This document shows, in pieces, positions 1 through 6,344 of a stretch of DNA of 7,417 nt. The position numbers were made by a program, and so were the translations under genes. The stretch's first letter is position 1. The number at the start of each line of letters is the position of its first letter. Under the pieces are notes generated by a model that made no database searches, was not told the DNA's origin, and saw only the letters and a list, made by a program, of their open reading frames with translations. Source of the stretch: an uncultured Bacilli bacterium (GTDB lineage: Bacteria; Bacillota_I; Bacilli_A; RF39; UBA660); contig CANRHO010000039.1 in assembly GCA_947630435.1 (NCBI GenBank), forward strand, positions 1-7,417. The letters are read 5' to 3'.

Positions 1-594
1 GATAAATTTGATGCTTCGAAAGGGTATAAATTTTCAACTTATGCAACTTGGTGGATAAGACAAGCCATAACTCGTGCTATTGCAGACCAAGCAAAAACCA
101 TCCGTGTTCCTGTTCATATGGTTGAAACAATAAATAAATTAAAAAGAATCCAAAGACAAATGACTTTGGAATTAAACAGAGAACCTACTGAAAAAGAGTT
201 AGCTAAGAAAATGGGAACAACGGAAGAGAAGGTAAGAGAAATTTTTAAAATATCTCAAGATCCTTTATCACTTGAGACTCCAATAGGTGAAGAAGATGAT
301 TCCCATCTAGGTGATTTTTTAAAGGACGAAAGTTCGATGAGCCCGGAAGAATATGCGATTAATGAGGTTTTAAAAGATGAAATTGAAGAGGTTTTATGTA
401 CCTTAACGCCACGTGAAGAAGAGGTGTTAAAACTACGTTTTGGGCTTCATGGAGGAACGTGTCATACCCTAGAAGAAGTTGGTAATATGTTTGGAGTAAC
501 ACGTGAAAGAATTAGACAAATTGAAGCAAAAGCCTTAAGAAAATTAAGACATCCTTCAAGATCAAGAAAGTTAAAGGATTACCTAAGTGACTAA
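1..594 (+). CDS. sigA: RNA polymerase primary sigma factor (SigA/RpoD), 3' part
   Basis: The reading frame is open from base 1, so this is the C-terminal 197 residues of a housekeeping sigma-70 factor whose start lies outside the window. The first ~40 visible residues hold the end of region 2 (KFSTYATWWIRQAITRAI, then the RVPVHM junction), which contacts the -10 element. Region 3 follows. Region 4 starts near residue 124 (LTPREEEVLKLRFGL), and its helix-turn-helix (about 156-182, with GVTRERIRQIEAKALRKLRHP) reads the -35 element. The tail (SRSRKLKDYLSD) matches where primary sigma factors normally end, so the 3' end is intact. An internal ATG at 118 is not the real start, because conserved region 2 lies upstream of it. 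The gene overlaps trmK by 8 bp, which suggests co-transcription and translational coupling. The family assignment is essentially certain. That it is the primary factor rather than a paralogue follows from the canonical region 4 and the trmK neighbour. Confidence 0.98.
   Translation, partial: DKFDASKGYKFSTYATWWIRQAITRAIADQAKTIRVPVHMVETINKLKRIQRQMTLELNREPTEKELAKKMGTTEEKVREIFKISQDPLSLETPIGEEDDSHLGDFLKDESSMSPEEYAINEVLKDEIEEVLCTLTPREEEVLKLRFGLHGGTCHTLEEVGNMFGVTRERIRQIEAKALRKLRHPSRSRKLKDYLSD
573..578 (+). promoter_or_regulatory. Ribosome binding site of trmK, inside sigA
   Basis: AAAGGA lies 8 nt before the GTG at 587. It supports a GTG start that overlaps the end of sigA by 8 bp. The resulting N-terminus (RLSKRL) matches the usual start of TrmK proteins. 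Confidence 0.75.
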
Positions 595-1264
595 CGTAAG
601 ATTATCGAAAAGACTAAATTGTATTGCAAAAATGGTTGAATTTAATTCTGTTATTGCGGATATTGGTTGTGATCATGCCTTGTTAGACATTTATTTAATT
701 CAGAAAAACATAATAAAAAAGGCCATAGCTTGTGATATAAATGAAGGAGCATTAAACCAAGCTAAAAAAAACGTATTCATAAACAACATCAATAACATTG
801 ATTTAAGGTTATCTGATGGTTTAAAGTTACTAAAAAAATCTGATAACATTGATACGATTATCATATCGGGATTAGGAAATCAAAAAATAATTAAAATATT
901 AGATGATAAAGAATTAATAAATTTAGATATAAAATGCATAATTATTCAATCTAATACTCATGTATATAAAGTAAGAGAATATCTTGTTAAAAAAGGTTTT
1001 TACATTCATGATGAAAAGTTAATAAAAGAAAATAAAATTATTTACACAATAATAAAATTTATGAAGGGACATAAAAAATATAGTGCAAAACAAATATATT
1101 ATGGGCCAATCATTTTAAAAAATAAAAATGAGCTATTCAATGAACTTCTTAATGATATGATATTAAAAAACAAAAACATAATAAATAGCTTACCAAATAA
1201 AATGTTATTAAAGAAAATAGCATTAAAAATTAATAATTTAAAAATAAAAAAAGAAATGATTTAA
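587..1264 (+). CDS. trmK: tRNA (adenine(22)-N1)-methyltransferase TrmK
   Basis: This 225-residue protein is of the TrmK/YqfN family, which uses S-adenosylmethionine to methylate N1 of adenine 22 in tRNA in the cytoplasm. The family-typical start (RLSKRLNCIAKMV) is followed by the SAM-binding loop ADIGCDHALL at residues 24-33, an acidic D50 after the second strand and DGLK at 77-80. A SGLGNQKIIKIL segment (94-105) stands where the family usually has a G-M-G-G type motif. IIQSNTHVYKVREYL (119-133) corresponds to the family's Q-P-N...R..L segment. The C-terminal ~45 residues are Lys/Asn-rich and probably form the helical tail. The start is GTG, supported by the Shine-Dalgarno sequence and the N-terminal match. 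sigA followed by trmK is a common Firmicutes order, but the nif3-like gene that often comes next is absent here. The stop codon lies inside the terminator stem. The deviations in the 94-99 and 121 motifs look like lineage divergence rather than inactivation. Confidence 0.9.
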   Translation: MTNVRLSKRLNCIAKMVEFNSVIADIGCDHALLDIYLIQKNIIKKAIACDINEGALNQAKKNVFINNINNIDLRLSDGLKLLKKSDNIDTIIISGLGNQKIIKILDDKELINLDIKCIIIQSNTHVYKVREYLVKKGFYIHDEKLIKENKIIYTIIKFMKGHKKYSAKQIYYGPIILKNKNELFNELLNDMILKNKNIINSLPNKMLLKKIALKINNLKIKKEMI

Positions 1265-1286
1265 AGTGAACTTTAAATCATTTTTT
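1254..1286. terminator. Bidirectional intrinsic terminator between trmK and the YqfQ-like gene
   Basis: A perfect 13-bp stem (1254-1266 with 1271-1283) closes on a TGAA loop. On the plus strand it runs into a T6 tract (1281-1286). On the minus strand it runs into a T7 tract followed by more Ts (complement of 1241-1252). It therefore works in both directions for two convergent genes. It includes the trmK stop codon (1262-1264) and reaches the stop codon of the opposing gene (1285-1287). Confidence 0.88.
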
Positions 1287-1689
1287 ATAGAAAAAACTTA
1301 GGAGTTGGAATGCTTTGGGTTATCTCATTATTTTCTACAACATCAGAAGAAGTATTATTATCTAAGTTTACATTTTCGTTTGTATTTTGATTAACACTAT
1401 TTTGAGTATTTCCAATTTTAGTAAATTCCTTTCCAATTTTACCTAATGTTCTTAGGTTTTTAAAAACTGGTTTAACTTGATAATAAAGTGGGATAGCTTG
1501 GTTAACAACGTTAAGTGTTTTTTGCGCATTTGAAAGTATTGATGACCAATTTATTCTACTAAGTAGTGATGATGCACTACTTGCGGTTGCTGCATTTCCT
1601 AAATTAGCGGCATTTGCAAGCCCACTAGCTGCTGGCGCAACCGTTTGCATCCCAATGTTTGGAATCATATAGGGGAATCCCGTGTACAT
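1285..1689 (-). CDS. VrrA/YqfQ-family small protein, function unknown
   Basis: A 134-residue protein with three zones. The N-terminus (1-40) is Met/Pro/Gly then Ala/Ser/Asn-rich (YMIPNIGMQTVAPAASGLAN). The middle (41-90) is the likely conserved core: SLLSRINWSSILSNAQKTLN, then a VVNQAIPLYYQVKPVFKNLR-like run. The tail (92-127) is Asn/Gln/Thr-rich and looks disordered, ending PTPKFFL. The core pattern (LLSRI, a helix ending in an L..V..A.P...Y.PV.KNL motif) resembles the YqfQ-like family of Bacillus, and yqfQ in Bacillus also sits close to sigA and trmK. The call therefore rests on weak sequence resemblance plus gene context. There is no signal peptide or clear membrane span. A strong GAGGTGA site 4 nt before the ATG fixes the start. 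No enzymatic motif is visible and no function can be assigned. Confidence 0.66.
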   Translation of the reverse strand: MYTGFPYMIPNIGMQTVAPAASGLANAANLGNAATASSASSLLSRINWSSILSNAQKTLNVVNQAIPLYYQVKPVFKNLRTLGKIGKEFTKIGNTQNSVNQNTNENVNLDNNTSSDVVENNEITQSIPTPKFFL

Positions 1690-1781
1690 ATAATCACCTC
1701 TATATTAATATATGCGGTTTTGATAAATGGTTTAATTAAAGAATAAAAGTAATCATTTGATGATAAAAATAGAAAAAAGTA

Positions 1782-1790
1782 TGTTATAAT
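1782..1790 (+). promoter_or_regulatory. Extended -10 promoter of the pilC-pilD operon
   Basis: TGTTATAAT is an exact match to the extended -10 consensus (TGnTATAAT). It lies about 26 bp before the pilC ATG, with transcription expected to start near 1797. No good -35 box stands at 17 bp. A TTGATG sits 22 bp upstream (1757-1762), which is too far for a normal pair, but an extended -10 can work without a strong -35. The pilC ribosome site (AGGAAGGTG, 1804-1812) follows. I see no convincing promoter for the opposing YqfQ-like gene in this 127-bp gap. Confidence 0.7.
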
Positions 1791-1816
1791 GTTTCTATAG
1801 AATAGGAAGGTGTTTT

Positions 1817-3628
1817 ATGAATATATTAGATGTTATATTACTGCCATTCGTTTTTATATATAGAGGTTTTGTTTGGGTATTGTTATTACCTTATTATTTC
1901 GTTTTAGGAATTTTAAAGGTGTTCAAAATAGGAAAGAAAAAAACAAAAACGATTGCTGAAGTAAAACCTGGCGAGCGTGTAAAAGTTGTTAAAGAAGTAA
2001 GATCTGCTTATAGTACACCAAATATTCCTACTAAAAATACCAATCCTGAAAAACTTTCTTTAGAAAAAAAACAAAATATTATTAAAAGACAAAAAGAATT
2101 TGAAAGATTGGTAAAAAAAGCAAAACAAGAAGAAGAAAAAAGAATAAAAGAGCAAGAAAAAATAAGAATAGAAAATGAAAAGCGTGAAAAAGAAAGAAAA
2201 TTAAAAGAAGAAGAAAAAAGAAAAAAAGAGGAAAAGTGGGAGGCTTTAGAAGAAAAAAGAGTTGAAGAGTTAAAGAAAATGGGTAAACCTATTACTTTTT
2301 CTGATAAGATAAAAGCCTTTTATAAAAAAATAACATATAATAAAAAAGAAGAATTAGAATTAGAAGCTAAAAAAAGTGTTTTAGAAGAACAATTTAAAGA
2401 TAAAAAAAATCAAACATCTAGATTTATAAAACCGTTGTTATTTGAATATTTAGCTCGTAATCCACAAGGAGAACTTGAAAGAAGTACGATAGAGGCATTA
2501 TCAAGGGTTGATGTTCATTCATTTTTGGAAGCTGAAGGATATCAGGTTTACGATATAACTGTTGCAAAGGCAAAATTTAATTTAAAAACTTATAGGATGA
2601 AACGAAGTAGATTGATTTTTTATATATCACAATTATCTGCGTATTTAAAATCTGGTATATCACTTGCTGAATCTGTTAAAATATTAGAAGATCAAGCTAA
2701 AATAAAAAATGAAAAAAAGGCATGGAGAGCTGTATATTATGATTTGTCCATGGGAGATGTTTTATCTTCTTCTATGGAAAAAAGAAAAGATACGTTTCCT
2801 AAATTATTAATAAACATGATAAAAACCGCTGAGATGACCGGTAACTTACCTGAGACTTTAGATGATATGGTAGATTACTATACAGAATCAGAATCAACTA
2901 AAAAACAAATGAAATCTGCTATGATGTACCCAGCAGTGGTTACTATTTTTGCAATAGCAGTTATAACTTTTATACTAATGTGGGTTGTTCCTCAATTTGT
3001 TAATATTTATGCAGATTTAGGAAGTGATTTACCAGCGATTACAAAGTTCGTAATATCAATTAGTGAATTTTTAAAGAACTATTTAATATATATCTTACTT
3101 GGTATAATAGTAATAATATTAATTTATTTATATTTATTTAAGAATGTAAAATCGTTTAGAAAATCCATGCAACAATTCATGATGCATATTCCAGTATTTG
3201 GTAATATCATTATATATAATGAGGTAACTATTTTTTCAAAAACATTTGCAAATTTAATAAATCATAACGTATTTATAACTGATTCAATCGATGTACTAAG
3301 CAAGATTACCGACAATGAAGTATATAAAAAATTAATTTTTGATACTGCAAAAAACCTTAGTAAAGGGGAACCTATTTCTAAAGCTTTCAAGGATCACTGG
3401 GCGTTTCCAAACATAGCTTATCAAATGCTTATTACTGGAGAAAAAACCGGTAGATTAGGTCCGATGATGGAAAGGGTATCTAGTTATTATCAAGAACAGC
3501 ATAGAATGATTATAAACCAAATGAAAACCTTAATTGAACCAATTATGATAGTTACTTTAGCTGTTTTGGTAGGAGGTATTTTGCTTGCGGTTATCATTCC
3601 AATGTATAGTATGTATGATGCGTTATAA
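1817..3628 (+). CDS. pilC: Type IV pilus / type II secretion platform protein PilC (GspF/ComGB-like) with long N-terminal coiled-coil extension
   Basis: A 603-residue inner-membrane platform protein of the GspF/PilC/ComGB family, on which the PilB ATPase drives pilin polymerisation. Residues 206-247 (FEYLARNPQGELERSTIEALSRVDVHSFLEAEGYQV) are the typical PilC lead-in. Two T2SSF domains follow (about 267-389 and 470-593), each with the G.L...SI/V...L and AEMTGNL or GEKTGRL signatures (337-344, 541-547). Membrane spans lie near 372-394, 416-440 and 572-596. The oddity is the first ~200 residues: a hydrophobic stretch (3-36, interrupted by Arg16), a Lys-rich border (37-44), then a highly charged Lys/Glu region (81-150, continuing to about 200) expected to be a cytoplasmic coiled coil. 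Family members are usually near 400 residues. The start is fixed by AGGAAGGTG and the promoter just upstream. pilD follows after 11 bp, so the two are an operon. Confidence 0.92.
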   Translation: MNILDVILLPFVFIYRGFVWVLLLPYYFVLGILKVFKIGKKKTKTIAEVKPGERVKVVKEVRSAYSTPNIPTKNTNPEKLSLEKKQNIIKRQKEFERLVKKAKQEEEKRIKEQEKIRIENEKREKERKLKEEEKRKKEEKWEALEEKRVEELKKMGKPITFSDKIKAFYKKITYNKKEELELEAKKSVLEEQFKDKKNQTSRFIKPLLFEYLARNPQGELERSTIEALSRVDVHSFLEAEGYQVYDITVAKAKFNLKTYRMKRSRLIFYISQLSAYLKSGISLAESVKILEDQAKIKNEKKAWRAVYYDLSMGDVLSSSMEKRKDTFPKLLINMIKTAEMTGNLPETLDDMVDYYTESESTKKQMKSAMMYPAVVTIFAIAVITFILMWVVPQFVNIYADLGSDLPAITKFVISISEFLKNYLIYILLGIIVIILIYLYLFKNVKSFRKSMQQFMMHIPVFGNIIIYNEVTIFSKTFANLINHNVFITDSIDVLSKITDNEVYKKLIFDTAKNLSKGEPISKAFKDHWAFPNIAYQMLITGEKTGRLGPMMERVSSYYQEQHRMIINQMKTLIEPIMIVTLAVLVGGILLAVIIPMYSMYDAL

Positions 3629-3639
3629 AAGGAGAAAAT

Positions 3640-4428
3640 ATGAATTTAGAAGTTTTTAATGGCATAATGATTTTTATAATTGGTCTTGTTTTAGGTTCGT
3701 TTTATAACGTGGTAGGTTATAGGCTTCCTAATAATATGTCAATTATTTTTCCGGCATCACATTGTCCAAATTGTAATCATAAGTTAAAATTTTATGAACT
3801 TATACCAGTTATATCCTATGTTTTTCTAAAAGGTAAATGTAAAAATTGTAAAAAAAGGATATCTATTTTCTATCCTTTTTTTGAACTTCTTACCGCAAGT
3901 CTTTTCTTATTATCATATTTAAAATTCGGTTTATCACTAAAGTTTATTATTTCAATAACATTTATATCAATATTAATCATAATAAGCATTAGTGACGTTA
4001 AATATTATATTATCCCAGACGAAGTACTAATTATTGGGAGTATACTAATACTTGTAGAACTTGCGATAGATTCCATCATAAATAACATTAATTTATTTAA
4101 TGGAATTGTTATACCTATATTAAATGGATTAGGAGCTTTTTGTGTACTATACATATTTAAAGTATTGGCAGATGCGTTATTTAAAAAGGAGAGCTTAGGT
4201 GGAGGTGATATAAAATTATTATTCTTTATCGGGCTTTTAATAGGTTTTGATATGTCAATCGTAACTATTTTTATTGCTTCTTTTATAGCTCTTCCATTAT
4301 CTATTATAAGTCTTGTAAAAAATGATAATAATATATTGCCTTTTGGCCCTTATTTATCTTTGGCTGCCATAATAATAATTTTTTCTGACTTAAATTTAAA
4401 CATGATTATGGATTTTTTCATTAAATAA
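3640..4428 (+). CDS. pilD: Prepilin leader peptidase / N-methyltransferase (A24 family)
   Basis: A 262-residue polytopic membrane enzyme that cuts the positively charged leader from prepilins and methylates the new N-terminal residue (PilD/ComC family). The N-terminal methyltransferase domain starts with the signature GLVLGSFYNVVGYRLP (15-30). It then has two Cys pairs, CPNC (42-45) and CKNC (67-70), expected to bind zinc. The two catalytic aspartates of the GXGD protease are D119 (ISISDVKYYIIPDE) and D190 (LGGGDIKLL). The LPFGPYLSL segment (233-241) is typical of the C-terminal half. Several hydrophobic helices separate these motifs, and the length is normal for the family. AAGGAG (3629-3634) lies 5 nt before the ATG and directly after the pilC stop, so translation is probably coupled. 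Its substrates are presumably the two prepilins encoded further right. The stop codon lies in the shared terminator stem. Confidence 0.96.
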   Translation: MNLEVFNGIMIFIIGLVLGSFYNVVGYRLPNNMSIIFPASHCPNCNHKLKFYELIPVISYVFLKGKCKNCKKRISIFYPFFELLTASLFLLSYLKFGLSLKFIISITFISILIIISISDVKYYIIPDEVLIIGSILILVELAIDSIINNINLFNGIVIPILNGLGAFCVLYIFKVLADALFKKESLGGGDIKLLFFIGLLIGFDMSIVTIFIASFIALPLSIISLVKNDNNILPFGPYLSLAAIIIIFSDLNLNMIMDFFIK

Positions 4429-4458
4429 AATAAGACCTTGTTAATGGGTCTTATTTTA
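4426..4458. terminator. Bidirectional terminator between pilD and pilB
   Basis: A perfect 12-bp stem (4426-4437 with 4447-4458) flanks a 9-nt loop. The stem begins with the pilD TAA on the plus strand and, symmetrically, with the pilB TAA on the minus strand. The following T-tracts are short and interrupted in both directions, so termination may be less efficient than at the trmK hairpin. Confidence 0.72.
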
Positions 4459-5748
4459 TATATCAAGCATCTCCATGTCTTCATTTATTGGGTTACTTTT
4501 TATATTATTTGATTTACTATCGTTTGATATCTTTTCTTCTTTTGCAGTAATTATCTTAACTGATTCGTCATCTAATTCTACTAATCGTAAGATTTCTTCT
4601 ATCGTAGTTATGTTTTGTAATACTTTTTGTAATCCGTCTTGTAAAAGAGTAGTTGTATTATCTTTATAAACTAACTTTCTTAATTCTTCTTTTGAAATTC
4701 CATTGGATATTGCATCTCTTATTTCTTGTGAAATTATTAATACTTCATGAATTGCAATTCTTCCTTTATATCCACCAACGCATTGATCACACCCTTGTGC
4801 GTACGCTAATTGATCTATGTCAACTCCAAGATTTGCTTTGATTAATTTTTTTTCATAATCAATGGCAGGTCTTTTTTTCATACAGTGAGGACAAATTCTT
4901 CTGGCTAGTTTTTGTGAAACGATACCGTTTAACGAGCTAGCAAGTAAATATGTTTCAACGTCCATGTCCCTTAAACGTTCAATCGTATTAAGTGCGTTAT
5001 TAGTGTGAATCGTTGATAATACCAAATGTCCTGTAATAGATGCTCTAACGGCTATTTTAGCAGTTTCATCATCACGAATTTCTCCAATCATTATGATGTC
5101 AGGATCTTGTCTTAATATGGAACGTAAAACTTCCGCAAAAGTAAGACCAATTTCACTATTTACTTGAATTTGGTTTATACCATCAATGTTCATTTCTACC
5201 GGATCCTCAACGGTAACTAAATTAACCTCTGGTGTATTTAAAATCTGTAGTAACGAATACACCGTCGTTGACTTACCAGAACCAGTTGCACCAGTAACTA
5301 AAATTATTCCATTAGGCTCTTTAATTAATTCTTTCATTTTTATTAAATTTGAAGGGGAAAAACCTAAGTTTTCCAAACCTTTAAGAGATGCTGAATAATC
5401 AAGAATACGAATAACTATTTTTTCACCTTCGTTTGTTGGTAAAGAAGAAACACGCATGTCTAAGTTTATATCTTTGATGGTCATTTTTATAGCACCATCT
5501 TGTGGTAATCTACTTTCTGTTATATCCATACCAGATATTATTTTGATTCTTGCAATTAAATTTTTTCTAATACTTTCAGGAATTAATGTATAATCAATTA
5601 AAACGCCATCTATTCTAAATCTTATTTTAATTGATGTCTCAGTAGGATCAAAATGTATATCGCTTGCTCCAGCTTGAGCCGCAATATATATAATTTCATT
5701 TACTATTTCGGTAATAGGTAACTTAGTAAAATCTATTTGTCTTAGCAT
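4456..5748 (-). CDS. pilB: Type IV pilus assembly ATPase PilB (GspE/ComGA-like)
   Basis: A 430-residue cytoplasmic hexameric ATPase that powers pilin polymerisation through PilC. It has the N2-type lead-in ASDIHFDPTE (28-37) and IRFRIDGVL (42-50), Walker A GATGSGKST (153-161), an Asp box (VEDPVE, 180-185), Walker B DPDIIMIGEIRD (215-226, with E223) and a His box (GHLVLSTIHTN, 240-250). The tetracysteine zinc motif of assembly ATPases is present as C286/C289 and C320/C323, and PilT retraction motors lack it. That supports extension rather than retraction. The N-terminal MshEN domain of long PilB proteins is absent, so the length is nearer to ComGA. A hydrophilic Lys/Asp/Asn tail (about 403-430) lies beyond the usual end. 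AAGGGG 8 nt before the ATG supports the start. The gene is inverted relative to pilC, pilD and the prepilins. Confidence 0.97.
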   Translation of the reverse strand: MLRQIDFTKLPITEIVNEIIYIAAQAGASDIHFDPTETSIKIRFRIDGVLIDYTLIPESIRKNLIARIKIISGMDITESRLPQDGAIKMTIKDINLDMRVSSLPTNEGEKIVIRILDYSASLKGLENLGFSPSNLIKMKELIKEPNGIILVTGATGSGKSTTVYSLLQILNTPEVNLVTVEDPVEMNIDGINQIQVNSEIGLTFAEVLRSILRQDPDIIMIGEIRDDETAKIAVRASITGHLVLSTIHTNNALNTIERLRDMDVETYLLASSLNGIVSQKLARRICPHCMKKRPAIDYEKKLIKANLGVDIDQLAYAQGCDQCVGGYKGRIAIHEVLIISQEIRDAISNGISKEELRKLVYKDNTTTLLQDGLQKVLQNITTIEEILRLVELDDESVKIITAKEEKISNDSKSNNIKSNPINEDMEMLDI

Positions 5749-5799
5749 TAAAATCGCCCCTTAATATCCTTTTTATATCTATTATTCTTATCTTTACTA

Positions 5800-5828
5800 T
5801 GGATTTTATTATAATAATATTATATAAT
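5800..5828 (+). promoter_or_regulatory. Candidate promoter of the prepilin operon
   Basis: A perfect -10 TATAAT (5823-5828) has a weak -35 TGGATT (5800-5805) at 17 bp. A second TATAAT at 5810-5815 has only a poor -35, and a TTTACT lies at 5793-5798. The region is so AT-rich that the exact start cannot be fixed, but a plus-strand promoter must lie here because pilB diverges from the prepilins. Confidence 0.45.
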
Positions 5829-5847
5829 ATATTTTAGAAGATAGCAA
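5819..5847 (-). promoter_or_regulatory. Promoter of pilB
   Basis: On the minus strand a -35 TTGCTA (5847-5842) is separated by exactly 17 bp from a perfect -10 TATAAT (5824-5819). Transcription should start near 5812, giving a leader of about 64 nt before the pilB ATG. The -10 is part of a 14-bp palindrome that also carries a -10 for the other strand. Confidence 0.65.
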
Positions 5848-5865
5848 TAAAGAAAAGGTGATAAA

Positions 5866-6342
5866 ATGAAAAAGAATAGTAAAGGGTTCTTTTTAGCGGA
5901 AACCATTGTTATTATAGCGTTAGTTACTACGGTAATGGCATTTGTATATCCAAACGTTGTTAAATTATATGAAAACTATAAAAACATAGTAAATTACTAT
6001 GATCAAACCGAGGATTTATACGTTTTAAAAGCATATAGTGAATTATTAAAAGACGAAATTATGTCAGAAACAAACAATGGTTGTAAAAAGTATGATGATA
6101 AAGAACCATTAACTATATCTAATAATTTACCAATAACTCATTTATATATAACAGGTTATATGACAAATGTAAGTGATGATGATTATAATTTTAATAGATA
6201 TTTAAGAAGACTTAAAAAAACGACCTATGATACGTCATCATATAGATTAATTGGGGTATTTACTGATGACGGTAAAACAAGATATGCATCAATTAAAATA
6301 GATAATCCTAATCCTAACAGAAATTGTAATTTAGGAGGATGA
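5866..6342 (+). CDS. Type IV prepilin-like protein, first gene of pair
   Basis: A 158-residue protein with a class III (type IV pilin) signal. The leader MKKNSKG ends at Gly7, cleavage is expected between Gly7 and Phe8, and Glu12 occupies position +5. An unbroken hydrophobic helix follows (8-30, FFLAETIVIIALVTTVMAFV). The rest is a hydrophilic globular domain rich in Tyr, Asp and Asn with only two cysteines (C73 and C154), which could form a disulfide outside the cell. It ends in an Asn/Pro-rich stretch (NPNPNRNCNLGG). PilD encoded nearby should process it. AAAGGTG stands shortly before the ATG. The TGA stop overlaps an ATG of the next gene's frame, so the pair is coupled. Beyond the N-terminus I do not recognise the family. 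A minor or competence pseudopilin is likely, and a major pilin cannot be excluded. Confidence 0.85.
   Translation: MKKNSKGFFLAETIVIIALVTTVMAFVYPNVVKLYENYKNIVNYYDQTEDLYVLKAYSELLKDEIMSETNNGCKKYDDKEPLTISNNLPITHLYITGYMTNVSDDDYNFNRYLRRLKKTTYDTSSYRLIGVFTDDGKTRYASIKIDNPNPNRNCNLGG
6333..6338 (+). promoter_or_regulatory. Ribosome binding site that decides the second prepilin start
   Basis: AGGAGG, a perfect Shine-Dalgarno core, lies in the last codons of the upstream prepilin gene. The ATG at 6339 follows with no spacer and cannot be used efficiently. The in-frame ATG at 6345 is 6 nt away and is the probable start. Confidence 0.85.
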
Positions 6343-6344
6343 TC

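Noticed and set aside
118..594. ATG at 118 as the start of the sigma factor gene
   Set aside because: Conserved region 2 residues are encoded from base 1 in the same frame, so the gene starts outside the window.
1707..1735. Minus-strand TTAAAC / TATATT pair as a promoter for the YqfQ-like gene
   Set aside because: The -35 is poor, and the predicted start would fall on the ribosome site, leaving almost no leader.
4475..5398. Three short plus-strand open frames (4475-4669, 4653-4841, 5186-5398)
   Set aside because: All are antisense to pilB, whose catalytic motifs cover this region without a break. They are shadows.
4456..5748. PilT retraction ATPase instead of PilB
   Set aside because: The tetracysteine motif (C286, C289, C320, C323) is typical of assembly ATPases and absent from PilT.
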